In this document: piece after piece, positions 1-10,164 of the stretch
How the letters are laid out: each line of letters opens with the position of its first letter
Numbering within the stretch: position 1 is the stretch's first letter
From: Mermis nigrescens
Lineage: Eukaryota; Nematoda; Enoplea; Mermithida; Mermithidae
Length of the DNA: 64,000 nucleotides
Assembly (NCBI GenBank): GCA_036768485.1
Contig: JAVLUZ010000335.1
Location: 1 to 64,000 of the forward strand
Reading direction: 5' to 3'
Position numbers and translations under genes: made by a program
Notes under the pieces: model-generated
Seen by the model: only the letters and a program-made list of their open reading frames with translations
Told to the model about the DNA's origin: nothing
Database searches by the model: none

Positions 1-398
1 TGTTGTTGTATTTGAAGTTCAGAGTGCTACACTAATTAGGAACCAAAAAACATTTCAAGCCAGCCTAATCCTAGAAAAGAAGTTAAATTATCAACTTGAG
101 TGGGTTGAGATAGGTCAACTGACCTTGCGAGCATTCCGGGATTTAGATAGGTATGAGTGTTGGGATTCAGGGCGTAGCTGCTGAAACTCCCAACAAAAAG
201 CGGTCAGCAATATTAGGACTGAGGAAGTTGAAGCCGTATGTAGGTCTACAAGGGTCAACTGGTTCGAAATCGCCCTGCGATACTGCGAACCTGACCAGCG
301 CTGAGAACAGTTTAGGTACCTACCTAAGTAAATCCCGAAGGCAAATACATCCGTTTCTGTGTTGAGTCTATAGACACGGAGCGGCACTGTATTTACAT
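1..398 (+). repeat. Terminal part of an LTR, inverted relative to the other copies
   Basis: The reverse complement of this stretch follows the LTRs at 28899, 54450 and 59201 almost block by block. Shared landmarks are the GGTTGAGATAGGTCAACTGA box near 105, AGGACTGAGG near 214, the 'ccagcgctgaga' box near 294 and TAGGTACCTACCTAAGTAA near 313. It ends in TGTATTTACA at 389-398, matching the TG...CA terminus of the family. The rest of this element would lie left of the window. It is more diverged than the other copies and no TSD can be assessed. It may be a solo LTR or the end of a full copy. Confidence 0.75.
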
Positions 399-914
399 AT
401 TCGACTACTTGGGTCAAAAGGCATAAAAATTTCCTGAGTGAAGTCCATATATGCACGTACATATCCTCAAGCGACGAGGACGCCGCTTCTCTGAAGAAGG
501 GAATGTCAAGGATGACAGCTGACGCAACAGCTGATACTCTATTTCACAGCATATAAGCAGGGGCGGATTTAGGGGGAGAGGGGGTGTGAGGGGCGGCCGC
601 CCCCCCCCCATTAGCCCAAAATAGTGCACAAAATTACGCATTTTTGAGCGATTTTTAGCGATTTTTGGGTGAAAACGGCTAATTTTTCCACCCAGGTCAG
701 AGTTCCGCCCCCCCTTAGGGGTACCCCCTCCCACCCCTTAGGAAAATCCTAGATCCGTTACTGCATATAAGGAACAAACGTTCTCAGGCAAGGGAACCGG
801 TCTTGGCGCAGTTGGTAACACAGTTGTGCTGGGAGTCGGCGCTGATAAAGGTTAGCTGGTTCGACACCAGCTGTCACCGGTTTTGCCTTCAGCCAGCGTC
901 GTCTATTACTTGTG
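395..914 (+). repeat. tRNA-like (SINE-type) repeat, copy 1, interrupted by a small hAT-type element
   Basis: A repeat unit starting ATATTCGACTA and ending CAGCGTCGTCTATTACTT; a second copy lies at 1074-1363. The unit contains pol III-like boxes: an A-box match TGGCGCAGTTGG at 804-815 and a B-box match GGTTCGACACC at 858-868, inside a perfect T-arm (GCTGG stem, 7-nt loop). AACCGGT at 795-801 and ACCGGTT at 876-882 could pair as an acceptor-like stem. The A-to-B spacing is about 10 nt longer than in class I tRNAs, so a long variable arm is possible. A 206 bp insertion at 558-763 is absent from copy 2. SINE status is inferred from the boxes and the repetition. Confidence 0.6.
558..763. mobile_element. 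Small hAT-type non-autonomous element, CAGKGGCGGAT family
   Basis: A 206 bp insertion flanked by the perfect 8 bp duplication CATATAAG (550-557 and 764-771). Termini are CAGGGGCGGATTTAGG and, reverse-complemented, CAGTAACGGATCTAGG. An 8 bp TSD with ends starting CA is the hAT signature. The copy of the host repeat at 1074-1363 has the uninterrupted site, so this is a true insertion. No coding capacity. Same terminal family as 7713-8751, 25698-26295 and 26313-26477. Confidence 0.9.
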
Positions 915-1073
915 ACTTGGCGAGACTGAACAGTATATGACGTCAGTCATTGACAATGAACCCTGCACATTATGGGCCAATGAGCCAAAAGTTTAAAAAC
1001 AAGCAAAATATGAGCCAATCGATATTTGATACTTTGATGATGGCTTAAGAGTCAAAAGCCCCGAAGCCTATTA

Positions 1074-1363
1074 TATATTCGACTAGTTGGGTCAAAAGGC
1101 ATAAAAATTTCTTGAGTGAAGTCCATATTTACACGTACATAGCCTTAAGCGACGAGGACGCCGTTTCTCTGAAGAAGGGAATGTCAAAGATGACAGCTGA
1201 TACTCTATTTCAAAGTATATAAGGAACAAACGTTCTCAAGCAAGGGAACCGGTATTGGCGCAGTTTGGTAACACAGCTGTGCTAGGAGTCAGCGCTGATA
1301 AAGGTTGGCTGGTTCGACACCAGCTGACACCGGTTTTGCCTTCAGCCAGCGTCCTCTATTACT
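1074..1363 (+). repeat. tRNA-like (SINE-type) repeat, copy 2 (empty-site copy)
   Basis: A second copy of the 395-914 repeat without the inserted element: AGTATATAAGGAACAAACG replaces the interrupted site. A-box match at 1256-1268 (one extra T), B box GGTTCGACACC at 1311-1321, acceptor-like AACCGGT/ACCGGTT pair at 1247-1253 and 1329-1335. Same orientation as copy 1, about 160 bp apart. Confidence 0.6.
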
Positions 1364-1742
1364 TACATATGTGACAAACCTGTATGTTAGTATTCACTAC
1401 ACCCAGTATTTGTATATGCTGGCACTTCCGAAGCTAAATTAACTCTCTGCTTACTGTAGGTCATTTAGAGATCACTGTAGTGTAGGAAGGAGGGATTTTT
1501 CAATATAACTTTTTACGGCATAATTTATACACGTCTTCCAGCAGATCATGCAACATGCGGATGGAATGCGCGCATTCCTTATCATAAATCGACTTTTAAA
1601 AACACAATAGACTAGCATTTTAAACATCGCTGAAAACTTTCGCTTAGCGTAGTAGTAGAACGTCTGATTGTCGTCAAAGCAACAGGGTTTGACTCTTGCT
1701 GCAAGTTTTATTTAGAGCACTTGCTGTAGCATGTCACAGCAC

Positions 1743-2013
1743 CACACATGGGCGTGGGGGGATCTGGGGGTCTGGACCCCCCCAGAAACCAAAAGACCCC
1801 CCCCCCAGAAATCAAAAGACCCCCCCCCCCCAGAAATCAATTTTTGAAAATTTTTTTCGTTTTTTTCGCAATTTTTTGATGCCAATGGATAGTGCTTGAT
1901 GAGAAACGTCGAAAAATGGTGTTTTTATCGCCATATCACCATTTTTAAGGCCATTTTTTTGACCTTCAAAAAAATCTTGGACCCCCCCAGAATTTTCTTG
2001 CTGCCCACGTATG
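1743..2013 (+). mobile_element. hAT-type MITE, CACACATGGGCG family, copy 1
   Basis: A 271 bp element with a perfect 8 bp TSD CACAGCAC (1735-1742, 2014-2021). It begins CACACATGGGCGTGGGG and ends GCTGCCCACGTATG; the outer 11-12 bp form an inverted pair CAYACRTGGGCR. C-rich tracts lie near the left end and ACCCCCCC near the right end. The interior is nearly identical to copies at 17128-17391 and 31854-32117, which suggests recent mobility. Short open frames across it are not genes. Confidence 0.92.
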
Positions 2014-2101
2014 CACAGCACTGTTCAGATGCCTGAATTGAGTCTATATGAACGCTTGAGCGCATTATAAATGAAAGAATAGCGGCCGCTCACACACACT
2101 A

Positions 2102-2362
2102 AACTTTTCTGAAAAACATTTACTGAAAAGGCTCTCATGAAACAGACCATGAGTTTTCTAGGAGCATGGGCTGAAATCAGCAGTGGTTTTTATTTATTTA
2201 CCTTATTATTCGCTTACTGTAGCCCTCAAAAATTTACCTGAAAAGCTCTCGAATTAATGAAACAGACTATAGCAGCTTACAGTACATAATGAAAGAAGGG
2301 ATTACTGTAGCCTCCGAAAACATTTACTGAAAAAGCTCTCGGATAAATAAAAGAGACTATAG
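2102..2362. repeat. Short imperfect tandem repeat, about 3 copies
   Basis: Three diverged units share CATTTACTGAAAA followed by GCTCTC and then GARACAGACTATRG, starting near 2114, 2228 and 2308, with spacing of roughly 80-115 bp. TACTGTAGCCY precedes the later units. No coding potential is visible. Confidence 0.5.
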
Positions 2363-2373
2363 TCAGCGTTGCT

Positions 2374-2645
2374 ACTTGCCAACAATTTAAAAAAAGAAAA
2401 CATTATATAATTTTGTTTATACACTCTTATCTGAAACTTAGAAATTATTTAAAAAAGACACTTTTTTAGAGGCCGCAGAATTTACTCCGATTTTTGCGTT
2501 GCTTAGAGAAAGTGTGATTTTTATCAGATTATGCGACTTTAGGTAGCCTTTTCCTAGTCCCCTCCTTTTACATCCTTAACAATCCACAATTCCAAGTAGG
2601 TATATTCATCTTTTTTGTTCAATCGGAGCCTGTTTCTTTGCTATA
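2374..2645. repeat. Solo arm of a long-terminal-inverted-repeat element
   Basis: This stretch matches the right arm (34200-34450) of the long-TIR element at 33691-34446. Shared blocks include TTTATACACTCTTATCTGAAACTT, TTAGAGGCCGCAGAAT, GCTTAGAGAAAGTGTGATTTTT, CCTAGTCCCCTCCTTTTACAT and ATTCATCTTTTTTGTTC. No matching left arm is visible nearby, so it is a fragment. Confidence 0.65.
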
Positions 2646-2955
2646 TGATATATAATTATCGTTACCTTGGATTCAATGTCGATGGAAATTCTTAAAATTT
2701 ATGCACAAAGTTATGTGAAACAGAATATGGTTGACCGGTCAAGCAATAAAAAAATCAGGTATTAAAATAATAAAAAGTTTGCTTTGCCAAAGTGAATTCT
2801 TGCACTATGTAGGTTGAAAAAAGGGACCATACATACCAACTTATATTCAGCCACATTGTATGTATGTGCGTAATGTAATCGAACAAAATACAGCAGGTTT
2901 TATATTTTGTACAATGAAATAATCGTTTCAATTTACTGTATTTTGTGCACCGCAC

Positions 2956-3522
2956 CAGGGTTGCCAACTTATATCCGGTTTTCCGGACATTTATGTATCT
3001 GGTTTTTAGGCTTGGGCTTCGGCATAGGCGTAGCCAGGATTTTGGCCAGGGGGAATTCCGAAAAATTTTTTTTCCGTCTAAGAAAGGCGTAAAAACGCGC
3101 GGGGCCGTTAAATAACGTGTTTTTTGGGCTTTTCACATCATCCTGCACGATTTAAGCCGTGAAAAAATTAAATTTTCTCAAAAATTTCTTCATGTTTTTG
3201 ACGGAAAAAATGCTTCTTATGCGCGCGAAGCGCTAATTTTTCGATTTTCCACCAATAAAACGGTAGAAACTGCCAAATAATAGAATAAACCGGCGCGAAG
3301 CACCGAATTTTTCGATTTTTCATCGCAAAACAGCATCACGCAACCATTTTGCTCACTTTTTGAAAATGTGAAAATTTTCCCCATGGGGGAATTCCCCCTT
3401 CCCCCTCCACCGGCTACGCCAGTGGGTTCCGGTTTTGTCCGGTCGAAAGTCTTGTCCGGTTTTCGATGTCCGGTTTTTTAAGCAGTTGGTCCGCTTTTGT
3501 CCGGTCTTAACATTTGTCTGAA
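2956..3522. mobile_element. Left-terminal fragment of a hAT element (CAGGGTTGCCAACTT family), interrupted
   Basis: It begins CAGGGTTGCCAACTT followed by repeated CCGG(T)TTTTGTCCGG blocks, as at 32505 (left end of the 12 kb hAT element) and, inverted, at 12677 and 44516. The block is split by the insertion 3023-3424 and resumes at 3425 with TTCCGGTTTTGTCCGG. Homology with the 32505 copy fades after about 3520. No right end is seen, so this is a truncated copy. Confidence 0.6.
3023..3424. mobile_element. hAT-type MITE, CAYWGGCGTAGCC family, copy 1 (nested)
   Basis: A 402 bp element beginning CATAGGCGTAGCCAGGATTTT and ending GGCTACGCCAGTG, giving a 13 bp inverted pair. Flanks GGCTTCGG (3015-3022) and GGTTCCGG (3425-3432) match at 6 of 8, an aged TSD. 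It is inserted inside the hAT fragment 2956-3522. The interior carries GCGCGAAGCGCTAATTTTTCG motifs near 3222 and 3291. Confidence 0.8.
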
Positions 3523-3595
3523 TCAGGTTATTGCCATGCTGCATGTTCTTCTTTTTCATCTCCTAACTGTGGGCAGGCACTACACACCTGGCCAG

Positions 3596-4201
3596 CGGTG
3601 TTGCCAGGTTGGCAGTTTTCTTTCCATTTTGGCAGTTCCGTGATTTTTTGGCAGTTTTTCACTCCTATGCTTAACCGCAGGTTGGCAGTTTTTTGAGGGG
3701 CCCGTGGCAGTTTTTTTGGGCCGCTTCCATATACTTGGTACATGGGACCGCAGTTTTTCTCCAGATTGTGGCAGCTTTTAAAAGTTTGACCTGGCAACCA
3801 AAGGCGTAGGTACCCAGGATTTTCGCCAGGATGGGCCAAAAATTTTTTTATCTGAAAAACCCATAAAAACACGCGGAGCCATTTAATAACCCGTTTTTGG
3901 GCTTTTCGCATCGTTCTACACTATTTAAGCAATAAAAAAATATTTTTTTGAAATTTTTAACATTTTGACGGAAGAAATGTTTATGACGCGTGCGAAGCGC
4001 TAATTTTTTGACTTTACCTGCAAGAAAACGATATAAACTGCCAAAATATAGAAGAAATCGGCGCAAAGCGCCGTATTTTTCGAGTGTACGTCGCAGGACA
4101 GCATCATGCAACTATATTGCTCAGTTCCTGAACATGTCAAAATTTTTCCCAGGAGAGGGCTATCCCCCTTCCCCCAGGCTACGCCAGTGCTTGCAACACT
4201 G
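3596..4201. mobile_element. hAT-type element, CRGTGTTGCCAGG family, with nested insertion
   Basis: Flanked by the perfect 8 bp duplication CTGGCCAG (3588-3595, 4202-4209). The left end is CGGTGTTGCCAGG; the right end, reverse-complemented, is CAGTGTTGCAAG. The left part holds repeated TTGGCAGTTTT blocks. A 391 bp element (3799-4189) is inserted near the right end. No coding sequence seen. Confidence 0.85.
3799..4189. mobile_element. hAT-type MITE, CAYWGGCGTAGCC family, copy 2 (nested)
   Basis: A 391 bp relative of 3023-3424, inserted into 3596-4201. Flanks CTGGCAAC (3791-3798) and CTTGCAAC (4190-4197) agree at 7 of 8. The left end reads CAAAGGCGTAGG and the right end GGCTACGCCAGTG. It contains GCGTGCGAAGCGCTAATTT (near 3988) and GGCGCAAAGCGCCG (near 4060). 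Confidence 0.85.
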
Positions 4202-4204
4202 CTG

Positions 4205-4954
4205 GCCAGTGGACTGACTGGCTAGTGGCTAGTCATCCGCATTCCTCCTCAATATCCCTCGACCTCGTTCGCCTGAAACTTCACTACTTACACATTACGT
4301 CAAGTCAAATCGCTTGCTATCCAGACAATTCTCACATCATGTCGTGTCTTTGTAACGATTGAATTTGTTGGATCTTGAAAGACTCGAAATACGCGGCGTA
4401 TCTATTTTGACCCTGCTTTTGCTTTTAGGATAATTAAGGGACACTTGCTTTCTCTTTCAGATTTTTCGAATCTGCACCTAACAGGGGTACTAGGTCAAAG
4501 AATGACATAAAGTTGTGTATTAGAAAATCTCATTTGGATTGTAGAAAGAACGATTTTGCAAACAGGGTGGCTAGAATTTGAATACATTGCACAATGTACT
4601 GTTGACTGCAGAAATTTTAAATAGTTTGGGGTTATGGTTTCAAAGCTTAATTTATTAAAATTTCTTAAGGGGCATACATAAGTGCACTGCCTGTACGCCT
4701 TCGCATTACTTACCGATACACTTTACTTTTTTGCATTTATTTGACAAGTTTCGCTGATTTTTGTTTATTTGGCTTATCAATTTCACCTGATTTTTATTTT
4801 TTGTTTATACCAGTAATCACGTGTCATGCATTAGGTCTTATAGAACGTATTACATTGAATTCTCTCATGTTGTTCTCGTATTCTTCTATTTGCGTGCGCA
4901 TTCCACATTATTGGGTACGTAAACTATAATATTCAAAGTAACTTAGTCAGCAAA

Positions 4955-4955
<1 letters not shown>
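4205..4955. other. No recognised feature
   Basis: Unique-looking AT-rich sequence between the hAT-type element and the microsatellite. It contains only short, unconvincing open frames. I see no repeat shared with the rest of the window and no RNA gene signature. Confidence 0.5.

Positions 4956-5023
<68 letters not shown>
4956..5023. repeat. (TTA)n microsatellite, about 22 units
   Basis: An uninterrupted run of ATT/TTA trinucleotides, about 67 bp, ending at TATGGCC. Pure and long, so likely polymorphic. Confidence 0.97.
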
Positions 5024-5649
5024 GGCCTCTAAAAAAGCCAAGGTAATTGTAGCCTAAAAACCACTTGTAACCTAAAAACCAGTGCTGATTTATATAAAAC
5101 TTAATAGGAATGTGCCTCCTAGAGACCTACACGTGTTGTCCAACCTTTATTTTCTCAAAAGGATAGGATCTCCCTCCAAAAAATGGAAAAAAATTTGATT
5201 TTGACCTAAAAAAGCACTTTAATCTAAAAAGACCAATGCTAAGCACATATAGCATTATTTTCTTGTAGGGAACGTTGAAGTGACTTGGCTAGAGTTGTTT
5301 TTGCAAGTTAAATATTGTAAATATTTGTAAAAATAAGAGGATTATTAACAAAAATCAAACAAATATATTGATTTTTTGTAAGTTTGATTAAATGGAAGCA
5401 AATACAGTAAACGTTAGAAGAAGTTTTATTCTATCCGACGAAACACAACATAGTGAAAAAGAAAACGCGTTAAAAATAAGACGTTATACAGATGTTTATG
5501 TCAAGAGACAAGAGAGAGAATATTTATTGTCCAGAAAAATGCACAAAATTTGGTAAAACTCGAATACATGATAAAACAGCGACTGAACAAAAGGACATAC
5601 AGATCACGAGTGTGATACAACTAGGTATTCCCTGATAATAAAACTGTAA

Positions 5650-5934
5650 AATCAAAGTTAAGGAGCTCTTTTTTGAACAAACAAAGGTTGGGAGAGGTGA
5701 CTCATTTGATCAGGTAAGGAGTTCCAAATTTTCAAATAGCGCTGGGAAAAATCGTTAAGTTGAGCATTTGAACGAACAACTGGTAACTTAAGTTTATGGC
5801 AGTTTGTTGCTCGAGTTTCGCTGGAACTAAAAATAAAAAATTCATTAGCATAAATACAAGATAAACCGTTAATAATTTGATACGTTAGACATAGACATAT
5901 GTGAAGATGAAGAAGTTCTAAAGAAGGTAGGTTA
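5650..5934 (-). pseudogene. LINE-type reverse transcriptase ORF, C-terminal tail (3' half)
   Basis: Minus-strand frame ending at 5658. It has the motif order typical of the C-terminus of CR1/Jockey-like LINE ORF2 proteins: a 'LTYQIINGL' helix, a 'FIFSSSETRA' stretch, then 'FSQRYLKIWNSLPD' near the end. The upstream half of the same frame lies at 11763-12245; the two were separated by the element at 5935-11762, whose 8 bp duplication GTAGGTTA falls inside the frame and joins it without a shift. Only the last part of RT is present, so it is a 5'-truncated dead copy. The LINE clade is uncertain. Confidence 0.75.
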
Positions 5935-6502
5935 CATACCTGGGCAATGGCTGATGGGTCGCCGCCCTGTCCAACTTCTAGCCAAAAGGGTGGGTGTGGG
6001 TCCCTAGACCCATTATGCCTTTTTACGGTGCAAAATTTCACTAAAATATGTACCTAGTCAGTTCATTTTTGTAAAAGTCTGCTCGCTGCCTACCATCTCT
6101 AATTTATTAAAATATTAACATATCAAAAATGATAAATATATAAAAAATTAATAAAAGAAAAATAAACTTGATATATTTAAAATTATGAATGTGAAAATTT
6201 TGTAGAATTAGAATATGAAAAGGCGAGGTGGGTGAAACTCTTAAATAAGCACTTCACAATTTGATGGGGAGCATCAGCAAATTTGGTAATGTTAAAGTTT
6301 TCCATGAAACTGCTTTTCGTAATTGGTGTATTGTCGTATGGACCTACTGTTTAAAGGTGACAATTATTTTATGCAAATATAATGGACAATAACTACGTCA
6401 ATATGGGGTGGCCACTGACTTCTCAAAATAAAATTTCCAGGTTTTTCTCGGGTTTCCTGGGAGATTTTTGGACAATTCCCCGTTTTAAATCATGCTTTAA
6501 AC

Positions 6503-7378
6503 TAGAGCTGTGCCGGGGCCGCCTTTTTTGGCCGGGGCCGGGGCCGGGGCCGGGGCCTAGGCCCCGGTGCCGGGGCCGGGGCCGGGGCCTGGCCGGGGCC
6601 AATAATAAGCGTGCTTTACCATGCTCATAGTATGACCCTGCCCTACCCCTTATATGTACCTATGCATATATTCTTGCTTGTAGATATGCACGTCAAGCGT
6701 TAATATTTGTTGGGATTACAAGATATAACAGAACATGGGCATCGGGGGATCTAAACCCCCAGAATTCACTTTCTCCCCCCCCCCAAAGAATCCGCTAGAC
6801 CCCCCAGAAATTGATTTTCAGAATTTTTTCTGTTTTTCTGCGGTTTTTTGATGCTAATGGATAGCTCTCATTGAGAAACGCGAGAAAACGGTGTTTTTTC
6901 GCTCTACCATATATTATCAGGCACTTTTTGACTTTGAAAAATTTGGGACCCCCTAGAATTTTTGAGCTGCCCATGTATGGATTTAACTCCTCTGACTTGG
7001 ATGCGTTTCTCAATGTGCTTTACTTTGCACTTTTTTTAGGCTTATTATTCTATTTGTTCTGATAGACGTAGCTGTCTGCTACCAAGCAAGCTGGAAATGC
7101 TCGTCTATATGAATTGCAATCTAAAATATGTCAATTTTGATTATTAACTAGAAATTTTCACCAATCTGACATAGTGAAATAAAGATTTGAATTAGCAAGA
7201 TCTGTGGTTTGATTGAAATTGAGTTTGAAGGTAAATCTGCCCAAAACATTATCAATTTTCTACATTATAATCAACTCTAACATTGGCCCGGTCCCGGTGC
7301 GGGAGCCGGCCGGCCCGGCGCCGGGGCCGGGGCCTAGGCCCCGGCGGCGGGGCCGGGGCTCGGCCCGGCACAGCTCTA
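6503..7378. mobile_element. hAT-type element with GGGGCC subterminal arrays
   Basis: An 876 bp element with inverted ends TAGAGCTGTGCCGG and a perfect 8 bp TSD CTTTAAAC (6495-6502, 7379-7386). Immediately inside each end are GC-rich arrays of (GGGGCC)n: 6512-6600 on the left and about 7288-7370 on the right, each with an internal palindrome around GGGGCCTAGGCCCC. The AT-rich core carries a nested MITE at 6730-6979. No transposase. G-rich strands of the arrays could form quadruplexes. Confidence 0.9.
6730..6979 (+). mobile_element. hAT-type MITE, CACACATGGGCG family, copy 2 (diverged)
   Basis: A 250 bp element with a near-perfect TSD, GATATAAC (6722-6729) and GATTTAAC (6980-6987), 7 of 8. The left end AGAACATGGGC is decayed; the right end GAGCTGCCCATGTATG is conserved. 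The interior shares the 'GATGCTAATGGATAG' and 'GAGAAACG' landmarks with the 1743 copy but is more diverged. Nested in the GGGGCC element. Confidence 0.8.
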
Positions 7379-7712
7379 CTTTAAACGCACATGAAAAAGG
7401 ATAAGGCACAAGCAACTTTTAATCAAACAAATGCAAAAACTACACGAAACGTTTTGGAACAATCATAATTTCTTTTTCAATGATGCTAACGAGTTGTCAA
7501 TAGCAGTTCTTGCAGCCTATAATATAGTACAGTAGCGATTTTCGGTGTGGTAAAACAGGGTTTTTGATATTTGTTAGTGTATTTCAGCTAATTTATGGGT
7601 TTCTCACGCCAAAAAATTACTAAAAATTGTTTCAAAACGGCGCGAAGCGCCTGAAAATTTGACATTTTTCCATTCTGAATGCAAATTCTGCTATTTTAAA
7701 GACATATAGAAA

Positions 7713-8751
7713 CAATTGCGGATCTAGGATTTTTCTAAGGGGGCGGTATCCAAACTTTTCCAAAAACTGTCAAAAATAGGTCCAAAAATTTGCCCTTAAT
7801 GCACAAAATAGCGTGTTTTTTGGTGTTTTACATTGTATAATGTTACATAGAATCACTTGACGCAATATTTTTCCTAAAAATTTTAGAATGTTAGACAATT
7901 TTGTGCGAAAAAATCATTAAAATTCTTTGATTTTAACAAAAATCTGGCGCGAAGCATTGAAAAATTTGTGAAATTAAGGCGGATAGACGTCTAGAAGCAT
8001 AACTTACTGCTTAATTTCCTGTATTTATAGCATTTGAGCGAAACATCAAAATTTTTAATTGAAAATAGAAGAAAACTATGCAAAAATAGCTGTTAAAATT
8101 GTTTTGAAACCCTTTTTGAACAGAAAATGGCTTCCAGGCAGTGGTTTTTTGTACAAGGTCCTTTTGTACATACAACAAGGATGGTCCCTAAAAGTCTTTG
8201 TACATTTTGCACACACAAATTTTTGGGTAGTATGATATAGTACGGTAGCGACTTTAATGTGGTAAATACAGAGTTGTTCGACCTTTGGTCGTATATTTTG
8301 GCTAATTCCTGGTTTTATGAAAGCAAAAATCATTAAGTATCGTCTTAAAACAGTGCGGAGCGCCGAAACATTTGACATTTTTCCTTTCAAAATGCCATTT
8401 CTGCTATAATAAAGATATATATGACACACAATTATTCAGTTTGGCGCTAAGCGCCGGAAACTTACACAAATTTGAGACCTTTTTTGCAGTTTTTGTCTTT
8501 CACAAAAATCTTTGTACATTTACAAAGATGGTCCCAGAAAGTCTCTGTACATTGGGTAAAATCTTTGCCGAATACAAAAAAACGTGCTTCCATGTCGCCA
8601 AGAAAGTGGATAAATGTCAATAATAGGTATCATCCAGTGCGCAGCGCCAAAAAAATTGAGAAGTTGTGGTTACTGACGACCAAAAATCATTGCAAATTGC
8701 ATATCCATTCTTCATCTCGCCAAATATTTTTGATCCATAAATCCGCCCCTG
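7713..8751. mobile_element. hAT-type element, CAGKGGCGGAT family (middle layer)
   Basis: It begins CAATTGCGGATCTAGGATTTTTCTAAGGGGG and ends, reverse-complemented, CAGGGGCGGATTTATGG, matching the clean copy at 25698-26295 in reverse. Inserted into a CAGTG-T8-GTAC family element. Split by 8139-8586. Contains GGCGCGAAGC hairpin-type motifs. No coding sequence. Confidence 0.75.
8139..8586. mobile_element. hAT-type element, CAGTG-T8-GTAC family (inner layer)
   Basis: A 448 bp element beginning CAGTGGTTTTTTGTACAAGG and ending CCGAATACAAAAAAACGTG. TSD CTTCCAGG (8131-8138) against CTTCCATG (8587-8594), 7 of 8. The intact target is visible in reverse at about 25852-25880 in the related element 25698-26295 (CTTGGCGACCTGGAAGCC), which serves as an empty-site control. 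Repeated GTACAAAGATGGTCCC blocks lie near both ends. Confidence 0.85.
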
Positions 8752-9361
8752 TATTGGACAAACAATTACTCATTTCAGCGCAAAGCGCCGAAAATTTTTG
8801 GGAATTTTACACCTTTTTACAGGTTTTGTCTTCCCAAAACTCTTTGAACATTCTGTACACAGTAATTTTTGGGTACTATAATATAGTTGAGTAGCGACTT
8901 TAGTGTGGTAAAAACAGAGTTGTTTGACTTTTGATTACCTAATTTCTGGGTCTCCAAGGGCAAAAATTGCTAAGAATTGTCTTAAAACCGCCATAACATT
9001 TGAAATTTTTCCTCTTAAAATGCAATCTCTGCCATTATAAAGATATGTAGAACACCCAATTACTCATTTTGGCACTAAGCGCCAAAACATTTTGCGAGTC
9101 TTCCCAAAAATCTTTGTACATGTATAAAGACGGTCCCAAAAAGTCTTTGTAAATTGGGAAAAATCTTTGCCGAATACAAAAAACACTGTTGCACAAACGT
9201 CTTAACGGACAATAGAACAAATCACCGTTTTTTTGTATGAGACAAAGTTTTTGAGGCTTGTACAGAGATTTTTGCAGCGATCTTTGTACAACTTTGTGCA
9301 CAAAGTGTAGGCACTTTTTGCCGATTTTTTATTGTACAAAAAAATCGCTAAGTTTCCGTAC

Positions 9362-10164
9362 AGAAAAAACAGAGGTACAAATAGCTACTAGATATATCAA
9401 ACAAAGAGAATACACTAATAGCAATAAACAATGTGACAATGGGGAAGATGAAAAATGGAAGCAAATGCTACATGATAAAATATAAATACACATAAACAAG
9501 CATGATAGGTACTAAAAGCGATAAAAAATATAACATTGTACTATTAATTCAATGTTTGTGGCCTCTGAAAACTGAGTTCAAACTAAATTTCTTGACAAAA
9601 ATCCTGGTTTGTCCCGGGTGCCAAAAAATCCTCGGGCTTTTACTGGGTGAGTGCCACCCTGTCAATATATCGATGCATATGTTATAGCATACGCACATGC
9701 AAATGCATAGCTATTTTCGAATTTCGAAGATAATGCATAGTTCATGGGTTAATGGAATTTTCATGGAATCTTTAGGTTAGCAAAATCATGTTAATTGAAT
9801 CTTATTTTTAATTCTGATTTAAATACTTCTGAGAATTTCATTAGCACTGTTTATCTTGAGAAAGTAGCAAAATGAGTTGGAAAGAAGACAAATGTCAAAA
9901 ATATTCAACTATGTGCGCTGCTTATAATTCGCGCATTGCTTACCATTAAACATAAGTAAAAGTAAGGGAAAACAAAAAATTGAAAAGAAAGTTTTGGCGC
10001 TTCACGCCGGATAAAATTTCTGTGTTGCTATTATTGCTTATCTTAAAGTGAATCACTATATAATTTATATTTTCATCACTAACTTCAATACACATGCAGC
10101 ACAAACTTGTACAAAGGGTTGCATGGGAGGGTTTAACTGACACATATACTTCTATAACTATTAG
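9362..10164. other. No recognised feature (inside the 5.8 kb hAT-type element)
   Basis: AT-rich sequence without convincing open frames. One GGCGCTTCACGCCGG motif sits near 9998. Possibly original interior of the element 5935-11762. Confidence 0.4.

Larger units (their letters stand above)
7519..9188. mobile_element. hAT-type element, CAGTG-T8-GTAC family, outer layer of a three-level nest
   Basis: The right end AATACAAAAAACACTG (9173-9188) and interior landmarks (TATAATATAGTACAGTAGCGA, GTGTGGTAAAA, AAGATATATAG) match the complete copy at 10832-11576. The left end is degraded or truncated near 7519. It is split by 7713-8751, which is itself split by 8139-8586. The target at the first split reads TATAGAAA on the left and TATTGGAC on the right, against a family consensus of TATAGAAC. 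Confidence 0.65.

Noticed and set aside
795..1335. Two functional tRNA genes
   Set aside because: A and B boxes and a T-arm are present, but the region between T-arm and acceptor-like stem has extra bases and I could not fold a proper anticodon arm. They are embedded in a longer repeat, so a SINE-type origin is more likely.
5658..6041. A single 127-codon protein gene at 5658-6041
   Set aside because: Its C-terminal two thirds are a LINE tail and its N-terminal third reads into the end of the inserted hAT-type element; the fusion is an insertion artefact.
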